Shown in pieces: positions 53,299 through 61,501 of a DNA stretch of 64,000 bases. This DNA comes from Sphingobium yanoikuyae. Lineage in GTDB: Bacteria > Pseudomonadota > Alphaproteobacteria > Sphingomonadales > Sphingomonadaceae. The position numbers and the translations under genes are program-made. The notes under the pieces were generated by a model. It saw only the letters and a list, made by a program, of their open reading frames with translations, searched no databases and was not told the DNA's origin. Location: positions 372,001 through 436,000 of the forward strand of contig NZ_CP139979.1 of NCBI RefSeq assembly GCF_034424525.1, in the 5' to 3' direction. How positions within the stretch are numbered: the first letter of the stretch is position 1; every line of letters starts with the position of its first letter.

Positions 53299-54335
53299 GC
53301 GCGGCGCTGCTGGTCGGGGCCTTGCGCGATCCGGCGACGACGGCGGGGCTGGATGCGGCCGGCTGGAACAGTCTGATCGCGATGGCGCGGGCGGAACGGC
53401 TGATCGGCACGCTCGCCTTCCGGCTGGAGGGGCAGGCCGTGCCCGATGCCGCGCGGCCGATCCTGGCGGATGCACGGGAGGATGCGGCGCGGGAGGCGCG
53501 CCAGGCGATATGGGAAGCGGACCGCGCGCGGGCGGCGCTGGCGCCGATCGGGCTGCCGGTGATCCTGCTCAAGGGGACGGCCTATGCGGCGGCGGGCCTT
53601 CCGGCCGGCCAGGGGCGTTTCATCGGCGATCTCGACATATTGGTGCCGCGCGACCGGATCGACGCGGCGGCCGATGCGCTGATTGCGGCCGGTTGGGAAT
53701 GGGTCAAGGAAGACCCGTATGACGACGCCTATTATCGGCGGTGGATGCATGAGCTGCCGCCGATGATCCACACCGAGCGCGATCGGATGATCGACGTGCA
53801 TCATACCGTGCTGCCGCTGACCGCGCGGCCCACGCCGGATGCCGCCGCGATGATGGCGGACGCGATCCTGATAACCGATGGATTATATATGCTGTGCGCG
53901 GAGGACCGGGTCTGTCATGCGGCAGCGCATCTGCTGGCGGACGGCGATTTGCAGGGCGGTCTGCGTAACCTGTGGGATATTCATTGCCTTTGTGAGGAAT
54001 CGTCGGAACGACAGGATGATTTTTATCTCTGTCTCTTCGAGAAGGCGGCGCATCACCAATTGACCGCAGCAGTTTGGCGCGCGTTACGCCTCTCTCGTCA
54101 TCTCTTCGATACCGAGGTCAAAGCCTATCGAGCGCCTATAGAGGTCGATTATAAATTGCGTTGGAGCGACCGAGCTTTCATCAGCCGGTTGCTGGCGCGC
54201 AACGGCTGGGGGCAGGAGACGCGCAAAGCGCTGGTCTTCGCCTTTTTCGTGCGGTCCCACTGGCTGCGGATGCCGCCGCTGATGCTGGCGCGCCATCTGT
54301 TCACCAAATGGCGCAAAGGGCATCGGCCCCAATAG
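53295..54335 (+). CDS. Nucleotidyltransferase-family protein of the HPr-rel-A cluster
   Basis: This is a 346-aa protein with a nucleotidyltransferase fold: GRFIGDLDILVPRDRIDAAA carries the paired acids, and LLKGTAYAAAGLP lies just before it. The C-terminal part is helical and basic (RMPPLMLARHLFTKWRKG). Proteins of this type accompany HprK-like kinases in sphingomonads. The 3' end converges with bdcR, with one base between the stops. The last third (53950-54190) is a little more AT-rich. Confidence 0.8.
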   Translation: MSAALLVGALRDPATTAGLDAAGWNSLIAMARAERLIGTLAFRLEGQAVPDAARPILADAREDAAREARQAIWEADRARAALAPIGLPVILLKGTAYAAAGLPAGQGRFIGDLDILVPRDRIDAAADALIAAGWEWVKEDPYDDAYYRRWMHELPPMIHTERDRMIDVHHTVLPLTARPTPDAAAMMADAILITDGLYMLCAEDRVCHAAAHLLADGDLQGGLRNLWDIHCLCEESSERQDDFYLCLFEKAAHHQLTAAVWRALRLSRHLFDTEVKAYRAPIEVDYKLRWSDRAFISRLLARNGWGQETRKALVFAFFVRSHWLRMPPLMLARHLFTKWRKGHRPQ

Positions 54336-54336
54336 A

Positions 54337-54930
54337 TCAGCGGCTGGCCAGGGCCGCTTTCAGCGCGAGGCCGGCCATGTCAGCGATGGCGAGCAGCCGC
54401 TCGACCGGCTTGTCGTTGCGGGCATCGGACGACAGGCCGGACATCACCGCCACCATATAGTCGGCGACCGGCAGCGCCTGCTCGGGATGGCCGGGGGTCA
54501 GATAGTCCCGGACCCGGTCGACGCTCCTGTCCTTCCAGCAGCGCGCCTGTGCGGCGGCGGTGGCGTCGGCGCTCCGTGCGGCCTCCAGCACCATGCAACC
54601 CGGCGCGGCCGGGTCGGCGGCATAGATGCGCGCGGCGGTCCGCAGCAGTTCGGTAAGTGCGGTGGCTGGCGGCGTGCCGGGCACAAGGATATCGTCCACC
54701 GGCAGGGCATTGCGGGCGTAGCGCGCCAGCACCCGGTCGAACAGGGCCGCCTTGTCACCGAAAGCGGCATAGAGGCTGGGCGGATTGATCCCCATCGCCT
54801 GCGCCAGCGCGGCAACGCCGACACCATCATAGCCATGTTGATGAAACAGTGCCTGCGCCGCAGAAAGGGCGGCGTCCTCGTCGAAGGAACGCGGGCGGCC
54901 CCGGCTCTTGGCTTTTTCTTTAATGGTCAT
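54337..54930 (-). CDS. bdcR: TetR-family regulator BdcR
   Basis: This is a 197-aa repressor resembling E. coli BdcR from end to end (RGRPRSFDEDAALSAAQALF, GINPPSLYAAFGDKAALFDR, GCMVLEAA). The HTH is at about residues 30-60. It is divergent from bdcA, as in E. coli, and should repress it. Confidence 0.85.
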   Translation of the reverse strand: MTIKEKAKSRGRPRSFDEDAALSAAQALFHQHGYDGVGVAALAQAMGINPPSLYAAFGDKAALFDRVLARYARNALPVDDILVPGTPPATALTELLRTAARIYAADPAAPGCMVLEAARSADATAAAQARCWKDRSVDRVRDYLTPGHPEQALPVADYMVAVMSGLSSDARNDKPVERLLAIADMAGLALKAALASR

Positions 54931-54941
54931 TACAAAAATCC

Positions 54942-54969
54942 TTGACGGGCGCGATTGGTGATTTATATA
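54942..54969 (+). promoter_or_regulatory. Promoter of bdcA
   Basis: TTGACG (54942-54947) and TATATA (54964-54969) are 16 bp apart, close to a sigma-70 promoter, and lie 33 bp before the bdcA start. TCATTACAAA occurs twice in the gap (near 54928 and 54974) and could be the BdcR site. Confidence 0.6.
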
Positions 54970-55002
54970 GCGATCATTACAAATTTAGCAAGGAATTGTC
55001 CC

Positions 55003-55716
55003 ATGACCGATTTCACTGCCAAGAAAGTCCTCGTCCTCGGCGGCAGCCGGGGTATCGGTGCCGCGATCGTGCGGCGCTTCGCCGGTGACGGCGCCGATGT
55101 CGCCTTCACCTATGCCGGGTCGCAGGATGCCGCCACCGCGCTTGCTGCCGATGTCGGCGCCCGTGCCATCCGCTCCGACGCGGCCGATCGCCAGGCGGTG
55201 ATCGACGTGGTGGCGGGCGAGGGCGCGCTCGACGTGCTGGTCGTCAATGCCGGCACGCTGGTGCTGGGCGATCCGCTGACGCTGGACGCCGATGCGGTCG
55301 ACCGGATGATCGATATCAATGTCCGCGCGCCCTATCATGCGGCGGTCGAGGCGGCGCGGCAGATGAACGACGGTGGTCGCATCATCGTCATCGGTTCGGT
55401 CAATGGCGATCGCATGCCGTTCGAGGGCGGTGCGGCCTATGCGCTGACCAAGTCGGCGCTGCAGGGCATGGCCCGTGGCCTGGCCCGCGACTTCGGCGCG
55501 CGCGGCATTACCGTCAACATCATCCAGCCCGGCCCGACCAATACCGACATGAACCCGGCTGATGGCCCGATGAGCGCCACCATGCACGGCTTCATGGCGA
55601 TCAAGCGCCATGCCACGGGCGAGGAAATTGCCGGGCTGGCCGCCTATCTGGCGGGGCCGGAAGCCGGCATCGTCACCGGCGCCATGCACACGATCGACGG
55701 CGGCTTCGGCGCCTGA
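55003..55716 (+). CDS. bdcA: SDR-family oxidoreductase BdcA
   Basis: This is a 237-aa short-chain dehydrogenase: cofactor motif VLGGSRGIGAAIVRRF, VVNAGTLV, and the catalytic Ser and YALTK (VIGSVNGDRMPFEGGAAYAL, then TKSALQGM). It closely follows E. coli BdcA, which binds cyclic di-GMP and promotes biofilm dispersal. The divergent bdcR supports the name. Whether this protein binds cyclic di-GMP is not shown by the sequence. Confidence 0.88.
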   Translation: MTDFTAKKVLVLGGSRGIGAAIVRRFAGDGADVAFTYAGSQDAATALAADVGARAIRSDAADRQAVIDVVAGEGALDVLVVNAGTLVLGDPLTLDADAVDRMIDINVRAPYHAAVEAARQMNDGGRIIVIGSVNGDRMPFEGGAAYALTKSALQGMARGLARDFGARGITVNIIQPGPTNTDMNPADGPMSATMHGFMAIKRHATGEEIAGLAAYLAGPEAGIVTGAMHTIDGGFGA

Positions 55717-55730
55717 TCGTCCGTTCGGGA

Positions 55731-55752
55731 GGGGCGGCTGAACGGCCGCCCC
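55731..55752 (+). terminator. Hairpin after bdcA
   Basis: GGGGCGGC-TGAACG-GCCGCCCC, 15 bp after the bdcA stop. No U run follows (ATCCTGTT), so termination may be weak. Confidence 0.5.
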
Positions 55753-55882
55753 ATCCTGTTGCGCCGCCTCTTTTCTTCGCGGCGCGCGATGCTATGATGA
55801 GCGCCAACGGGCCGTGCGGGCGCCCGTTCAGGCGATGATCGTCCAAGTTCCGCTCCATGCGCCGCGCCTGCGGCAGGAGCCG

Positions 55883-57079
55883 ATGACGATGACGACACTG
55901 GATGATGGTCCGCCGCCGATCCGCCTGTTCCCGCTGTTTCTCAAATTCCTGCGCTTTGGCTGCCTGGCCTTTGGCGGGCCGGTCGCGCAGATCGCGATGC
56001 TGCGTCAGACCTTGGTGGAGGAGGAACGCTGGCTGTCCGGGCCGCGCTTCAACCGCTTGCTGGCAGTGATGCAGATATTGCCGGGCCCCGAAGCCCATGA
56101 ACTATGCGTCCATATGGGCATGATGGCGCGCGGGCGGATTGGCGGGCTGCTGGCGGGGCTGGGCTTCATGCTGCCCGGTCTGCTGCTGATGCTGGTCGCC
56201 GCCTGGCTCTATCGCGACTGGATCGCCGGCGCGGGCTGGGCGCTACCGGTGCTGTTCGGCATTCAGCTGGTGGTGCTGGCGATCATTGCGCGCGCGGTGC
56301 AGCGGATCGGCGGCCATGTGCTGGAGGACCGGTTGCTCTGGGCGCTGGCGGTGGGCGCCTTTGCCGCGACTTTGCTCGGCACCCCTTTCTGGATTCCGTT
56401 GCTGGCGGCGGGGCTGGTCCATGCCTTTCGCGCACGGCCCATATTGATCGGCGCAGTGCTGGTCGGGGCGGTCATGCTGGCGTTGCTGCTGCACAAGGGG
56501 ACAGTGGCGGTCGCGCCGATCCCGATTGTGGTTGGTGCCGCGCGACCCGACATGCTGCTGCTGTTCATTGCCGGGCTGAAGGGCGGGCTGCTGACCTTTG
56601 GCGGCGCCTATACCGCCATTCCCTATGTGCGCGGCGATACGGTCGGGCGCGGCTGGCTGTCGGATGGGCTGTTCCTCGACGGGGTGGCGCTGGCCGGCAT
56701 ATTGCCCGCGCCGCTGGTCATCTTCGCGACCTTTGCCGGCTATATGGCCGGGGGGCTGGGCGGCGCGCTGGCGATCACGGCGGGCATGTTCCTGCCAGCC
56801 TTCGCCTTTTCCCTGATCTTCTATGAGCGGCTGGAGGCGCTGGTCGAAAATCCGGCGCTTCATCATCTACTCGCGGGGGTCGCGGCAGCGGTGGTCGGGG
56901 TGATCGCGGCGACGCTGGTGCAACTGGGCTGGGCGGCGGCAATGCGGGCGGACCGGCTCTGGGCGGCGGGCCTGATCCTGCTGGTCGGCGCGCTCTGCGC
57001 CTGGCGGATCAAGGGGCGGTGGAGCATGCCGGCGATCATCGCGCTGGGCGGTGGCGCGGGGTGGTTGTTGCAGCCCTGA
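55883..57079 (+). CDS. chrA: Chromate transporter ChrA
   Basis: This is a 398-aa, two-domain CHR transporter that exports chromate. Each half starts with a similar helix: FLKFLRFGCLAFGGPVAQIA and AGLKGGLLTFGGAYTAIPYV, with GPEAHELCVHMG and ILPAPLVIFATFAG after them. The ATG at 55883 has AGGAG upstream. No chrB regulator is adjacent. Confidence 0.95.
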   Translation: MTMTTLDDGPPPIRLFPLFLKFLRFGCLAFGGPVAQIAMLRQTLVEEERWLSGPRFNRLLAVMQILPGPEAHELCVHMGMMARGRIGGLLAGLGFMLPGLLLMLVAAWLYRDWIAGAGWALPVLFGIQLVVLAIIARAVQRIGGHVLEDRLLWALAVGAFAATLLGTPFWIPLLAAGLVHAFRARPILIGAVLVGAVMLALLLHKGTVAVAPIPIVVGAARPDMLLLFIAGLKGGLLTFGGAYTAIPYVRGDTVGRGWLSDGLFLDGVALAGILPAPLVIFATFAGYMAGGLGGALAITAGMFLPAFAFSLIFYERLEALVENPALHHLLAGVAAAVVGVIAATLVQLGWAAAMRADRLWAAGLILLVGALCAWRIKGRWSMPAIIALGGGAGWLLQP

Positions 57080-57121
57080 CAGGGGCGTTATGCAACGGTT
57101 CATCGCAGCTTAAGCACGGGA

Positions 57122-57150
57122 GGCGGAAGGGCGGCCTTTCCGCCTTTCTT
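57122..57150 (+). terminator. Intrinsic terminator after chrA
   Basis: GGCGGAAGG-GCGG-CCTTTCCGCC (one bulged base) followed by TTTCTT, 42 bp after the chrA stop. Confidence 0.75.
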
Positions 57151-57166
57151 CCCGGACATATGCGTG

Positions 57167-58147
57167 ATGCCGTCGATCGAAACCTCCTGGCCCCTGGCTG
57201 AGCCTGTTGCCGCGCAGACGGCGCGTCGGGTGCCGATTGTCACGAGACCATTGGCGATCCGGCGGCATTTTCTGGCGGCGCTGGGTGTGAGCATGGTGCT
57301 GCTCGCCCTGCTGCTGGACATGGCGGACCTGCGCATCGATTTCTGGCAGGTGAGCAGCATCGCCTATGGCGCGGCGGCGGCGCTGTTGCTGGCGCTGCGC
57401 TTCGGCCTGCCGCGCAGCGGCTGGCGCCATGCCGGGACGGTGGCGCCATTTGCCACCTATGTCGGCCTGTTCACGCTGATCTCGGTCATGGGGGCGGCGG
57501 CCAGCTATCCCGTGGCGGCGCTGACCCATGGCTATGCCGACGCGACCTTGCAGCGCATCGACGCGGCGCTGGGGTTCGACTGGCTCCATTGGTATCGGCT
57601 GACGGCATCGCACCGGGGCCTCCAATTTCTGGAAACGGCCGCCTATCGCAGCATCTATGTGACGCCGGCCCTGCTGCTATGGTGCATGGCGCGGGCGGGC
57701 GAGCAGGAACGGGCCTGGCGCTTCATCGCGACCTTCTGGCTGGCGGCGGTCATCACCCTGATCCTGTTCAGCCTGATGCCGGCGGTCGGGCCATTCTCCT
57801 ATCTGTGGCACGAACCGATTCGCTACATGCCCGAAAGCGAGCTGTGGCAGCAGGGGCTGATCCCGGCGCTGCGGACGCATGCGGTCCATGCCATCGATCT
57901 GGGGCAGTTGCGCGGCATCGTGTCGGCGCCCAGCTTCCATACCGCGGCGGCGGTGCTGTATATCGCGGCGGGCTGGCGGATCGCGGCGCTACGCTGGCCG
58001 ATTGTCGCGCTCAACGCGGCGATGCTGCTGTCGACGCCGGTCGAGGGCACCCATTATCTGGTCGACATGATCCTGGGGCTGGGCGTGGCGCTGACCGCGC
58101 TGGCGCTGATGGACATGCATCGGCGCCGCTGCGCGGTCAGCGTATAA
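57167..58147 (+). CDS. PAP2-family membrane phosphatase/transferase
   Basis: This is a 326-aa protein with about six TM helices. Catalytic pieces of the PAP2 superfamily are SAPSFHTAAAVLYIAAGW (PSFH) and VEGTHYLVDMILGLGVAL (H with following D). The arrangement resembles the inositol-phosphorylceramide/phosphatidylinositol type PAP2_3 subgroup. Sphingomonads make sphingolipids, so a lipid head-group role is plausible but unproven. Confidence 0.85.
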   Translation: MPSIETSWPLAEPVAAQTARRVPIVTRPLAIRRHFLAALGVSMVLLALLLDMADLRIDFWQVSSIAYGAAAALLLALRFGLPRSGWRHAGTVAPFATYVGLFTLISVMGAAASYPVAALTHGYADATLQRIDAALGFDWLHWYRLTASHRGLQFLETAAYRSIYVTPALLLWCMARAGEQERAWRFIATFWLAAVITLILFSLMPAVGPFSYLWHEPIRYMPESELWQQGLIPALRTHAVHAIDLGQLRGIVSAPSFHTAAAVLYIAAGWRIAALRWPIVALNAAMLLSTPVEGTHYLVDMILGLGVALTALALMDMHRRRCAVSV

Positions 58148-58149
58148 GC

Positions 58150-59526
58150 TCAATCCTTCTTCAGGATATCCATGGCGAGGACGGTCATCGCCTCGCTGGC
58201 GGTGGCGATCACCTTGTCGGCCTCCGGCGCCCAGAACGGACTATGCAGCGAGGGCAGGGTGATCTGGCCAGCCTGCGCCGCTGCCATCTTGTCCGCCGGC
58301 ACGCCGCCGACCCAGAAGATGAAGCTGTTGATCGACTTGTCGGCGCGGTAGAAGCGGCCGAAATCCTCGCCGCCCATCACCGCCGGGGTCTTGACCACGC
58401 GGCCCTCGGCGAAATGCCCCTTGAGCAGCGCGCCCATCTGTTCGGCGAATTCGGGCGGATTGTAGGTGGACGGGGTGAACTCGTCCTTGACGCTGACGAC
58501 CGGCATCTTGTCGTCGGGCACGCCCGCCGCAATCGCCTCGCCACGGGCGATCCGCTCGATCCCCTTGATCAGCTTCGCGCGGGTCTCGTCCGAATAGCTG
58601 CGCACGGTCAGCAGCAGTAGCGCCTGGTCGGGGATGATGTTGTGCTTGGCGCCGGCCTGGAAGCTGCCGACGGTGACCACGGCGGGATCCTGCGGATCCT
58701 GTTCGCGGCTGACCAGGGTCTGCAGCGAGGTGACGATGCGCGAACCCAGCACGATCGGGTCGCGGGTCGTCTGCGGATAGGCGCCATGGCCGCCCAGCCC
58801 CTTCACCACGATATCGACGCTGTCGACATTGGCGAGAGCATAGCCCGGCGTATAGCCGACGACGCCGGCCTGGAGATTGGCGGCGTCATGGAAGGCGATG
58901 GCATGGGTCGGGCGCGGGAAGCGGGTGTAGAGTCCGTCCTCCAGCATGTCGCGGGCGCCCTTGCCCACTTCCTCGGCCGGCTGCAGGATCATCACCAGCG
59001 TGCCCTTCCACTTGTCCTTGCTGGACGAGAGCAGCTTGGCGGTCTCGATGAAGGCGGTCATGTGGGTGTCATGGCCGCAGGCGTGCATCACGCCAGTCTC
59101 TACCCCTTCGGGCGTCTTGGTGCGGACCTTGGACGCGAAGTCGAGGCCGGTCTGCTCGACCACCGGCAGGCCGTCCATGTCGGCGCGGATGAGGAGGACG
59201 GGGCCCGAGCCATTCTTCATCACCGCGACGACGCCGGTGCCGCCGACCTTCTCGGTCACGTCGAACTTCATCGCTTTCAGGCGCTTGGCCAGCTTGGCGG
59301 CGGTGTTCACCTCCTGCAGCGAGAGTTCGGGATTGGCGTGCAGGTCACGATAGAGGGTCATCAGCCCCTCCATGTCCCTGGCGATCAGGCCGGGCAGTTC
59401 GCTCTGCGGCGTGGGCGTCGGCTGGACCATGGCCGGCTGAGCCGGCGGCGGCGCAGCCGGGGTTTGGGCGACGGCGATGGACGAAAAGCTGACAGCGGCC
59501 AGAAAGGCCGTGAGCGCGTGGCGCAT
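58150..59526 (-). CDS. Secreted M20-family amidohydrolase
   Basis: This is a 458-aa protein with a signal peptide (ALTAFLAAVSFSSIAVAQ) and a Pro-rich spacer. The metal-binding M20D motifs are LYRDLHANPELSLQE, LLIRADMDGLPVVEQTG, MHACGHDTHMTAF, LQPAEEVGKGARDML and VMGGEDFGRFY. It hydrolyses N-acyl amino acids or peptides in the periplasm. It converges with the PAP2 gene (2 bp apart). Confidence 0.93.
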   Translation of the reverse strand: MRHALTAFLAAVSFSSIAVAQTPAAPPPAQPAMVQPTPTPQSELPGLIARDMEGLMTLYRDLHANPELSLQEVNTAAKLAKRLKAMKFDVTEKVGGTGVVAVMKNGSGPVLLIRADMDGLPVVEQTGLDFASKVRTKTPEGVETGVMHACGHDTHMTAFIETAKLLSSSKDKWKGTLVMILQPAEEVGKGARDMLEDGLYTRFPRPTHAIAFHDAANLQAGVVGYTPGYALANVDSVDIVVKGLGGHGAYPQTTRDPIVLGSRIVTSLQTLVSREQDPQDPAVVTVGSFQAGAKHNIIPDQALLLLTVRSYSDETRAKLIKGIERIARGEAIAAGVPDDKMPVVSVKDEFTPSTYNPPEFAEQMGALLKGHFAEGRVVKTPAVMGGEDFGRFYRADKSINSFIFWVGGVPADKMAAAQAGQITLPSLHSPFWAPEADKVIATASEAMTVLAMDILKKD

Positions 59527-59590
59527 ATGATTGAATCTCCCTTGCTGGGCAGGAGCATAAGGGGATTTTACGGGCGTTAAAGGGGGATTG

Positions 59591-60214
59591 TTACGGTGCT
59601 GGCCGGCGAGGCTTGCGGAGCAGGCGGCGGAGCAGGAGCAGAACGAGACAGAGGGCGACCAACGCAACCATTGCTGTTTTGACGACGCTGTGAACGCCCT
59701 GCCAGTCTGGTGGCAGCGCATTGGACGGCAACTTCACCAAGAAGATCAGCGGGAGAATAAGGATCAAGCAGGCCCAATCGCGCAGGGACAGACGATAGCC
59801 GCGTTTGACCCTTTCGTGGTGGTTCAATGCCGGAACGGCAGGACGGCGTTCGACCTGCGCCCAGATATCCTGTTCCAGCCGGCTTTGCCGGTAGCCCAAA
59901 AACAGGGCCGCAAATAGCCATGTGAAAAGCGATAACGCGCTGCACAGCCCCAGGAAGATGCTGTCCAGGCGATGGGATGCGATGCCAAGCAATATGGGCA
60001 GCAGCACCGAGGCCCAGATCGCCCGGCCGAACCATCTTGCCCGATTTTCGAGCGCGTCATCATGGCGCCCGATGAAGGCGAGGGCCTCGCGTTCGGACAA
60101 TAAGCGGCCTTCGCCACCGGGATGCCGGGCATAGGACAGGCCCAGGCGATCGCGCCGGAAACGATTGCGGAACGCCTGCTTCCTGCGCTCAAGATCCGGA
60201 TTTCGCGCTGCCAT
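59591..60214 (-). CDS. Hypothetical membrane protein, 207 aa
   Basis: The cytoplasmic N-terminus is basic (DLERRKQAFRNRFRRDRLGL), followed by two pairs of TM helices (WASVLLPILLGIASHRLDS, SLFTWLFAALFLGY; DWACLILILPLIFLVKLP, MVALVALCLVLLLLRRLL). No family recognised. The downstream gene is the amidohydrolase, 64 bp away on the same strand. Confidence 0.65.
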   Translation of the reverse strand: MAARNPDLERRKQAFRNRFRRDRLGLSYARHPGGEGRLLSEREALAFIGRHDDALENRARWFGRAIWASVLLPILLGIASHRLDSIFLGLCSALSLFTWLFAALFLGYRQSRLEQDIWAQVERRPAVPALNHHERVKRGYRLSLRDWACLILILPLIFLVKLPSNALPPDWQGVHSVVKTAMVALVALCLVLLLLRRLLRKPRRPAP

Positions 60215-60262
60215 GCCCCATGGCTAGGACAGGAGCGTTAAGAAAGATCGAAAGGAACGCCC

Positions 60263-61324
60263 TCAGTAATTATCATAGAGACCCGTATAGGGGATCTGGA
60301 AATAGTTGAGGCCGCTGCCAATCATCCGGCCGACCCGCGACCGGCTGTTCTTGAAGAAGAGTTCCTTGATGTTGAGCGCGACGCCGAAGAAGATGTCGCG
60401 CTTGGGCTCCTTGCCCGCGGCAATATCCGCATTGGTGAAATCCTTGCCGCGATAGCCGACCTGCAATTCCACAAGGCGAAAGGGGCCGGTCTTCAATCCA
60501 TCGAAGCCGGCCAGTTCGAGCGACAGCAGGAAATGCTGCTGCTCATAATGTTCCTTGCCCTTGAAGGAATAGACATGGGAATTGGGCACCATCATCAGCC
60601 GGAAATCCAGCTTCTCCTCCAGCCCCGGCACGGTGTGCCGCAGCACGGAAAAGGCCGCGCCGGCCGTGTTGAAGACAATGTCCTGGTAGGAGAAGCCGCT
60701 GTCGCTCTTATGCCCATCCCATAATTCGCCGTAGAATTGCAGCGCGGTCGACAGCAGAGCGGCCGGCAAGGCGGCGGCAGCCCGGTCATCAGTCTTGTGG
60801 GCGATGCGTGCGCCGAGAAATTCTGCGAAGAGATAGGCGTTGAAGGCGTGCGTCAGCTTGTCGATGCCAAGATTGTTGGTGTTCTTGCCGAACCATCCTT
60901 CATCCTTGAAGTGAAAGGATGTCGTGTCGTCGGTCCAATAGGCCTGGGTCGCGGTGATATAGGCGAAGAGCCCCAATGTTTCCCATTTGGCTGCCGCCAT
61001 CCGGCTGCCGAGCGAGCGATAGCGGTCGGGATCGATTGCAGCCGGACTATCTGTATCGACGACGATGGATGGACCGACACCGTCCGGCAGTTCGGTTTCC
61101 GGCTGTTTCTTCGGCGTGAGGCTGGCGAGATCGAAGGAGATGGACTCATTCACGGTCAGGGTGGCAGGCGAAGCCGTTTCGCCTGAACCATGTGCGAGCG
61201 GGGAGAGGTCGGCGCTTTCCTGGGCGCTGACTTGCGACGGTGCGACGGCTGCGAGGAGCACCGCCAGCATCGAAGCGCGTAACGATCGCCCGCTTGGGCC
61301 TGCATGGTCCGATTGTCGCGCCAA
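60263..61324 (-). CDS. DUF2279 (YfiM-like) protein
   Basis: This is a 353-aa exported protein with an N-terminal signal (MLAVLLAAVAPSQVSA). The DUF2279 core is GIDKLTHAFNAYLFAEFLGA to WDGHKSDSGFSYQDIVFNTA, with conserved D/H/N residues. The C-terminal part alternates like outer-membrane beta strands. A TTG start at 61324 is assumed. Function unknown. Confidence 0.8.
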   Translation of the reverse strand: MARQSDHAGPSGRSLRASMLAVLLAAVAPSQVSAQESADLSPLAHGSGETASPATLTVNESISFDLASLTPKKQPETELPDGVGPSIVVDTDSPAAIDPDRYRSLGSRMAAAKWETLGLFAYITATQAYWTDDTTSFHFKDEGWFGKNTNNLGIDKLTHAFNAYLFAEFLGARIAHKTDDRAAAALPAALLSTALQFYGELWDGHKSDSGFSYQDIVFNTAGAAFSVLRHTVPGLEEKLDFRLMMVPNSHVYSFKGKEHYEQQHFLLSLELAGFDGLKTGPFRLVELQVGYRGKDFTNADIAAGKEPKRDIFFGVALNIKELFFKNSRSRVGRMIGSGLNYFQIPYTGLYDNY

Positions 61325-61464
61325 CGCCCCTTGCCCCCGTGAAAAGACAAAGCGACCCCTGTTCTGGAAGGCATATTATCGGACGGGCGGCAGCGAATAT
61401 ATTCGTGTGAAATGCCTATAAGCGGGCAGGAAGCGCGCTGGATGGCCTCGAAGGCGAAGACAGC

Positions 61465-61491
61465 GCCCGCCCGGCTGATTTCCGGGCGGGC
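61465..61491 (-). terminator. Hairpin after the S10 peptidase gene
   Basis: GCCCGCCCGG and its exact complement with a 7-base loop, 10 bp past the S10 stop on the - strand. It is strong but without a U run. Confidence 0.6.
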
Positions 61492-61501
61492 GGCATCATC
61501 A

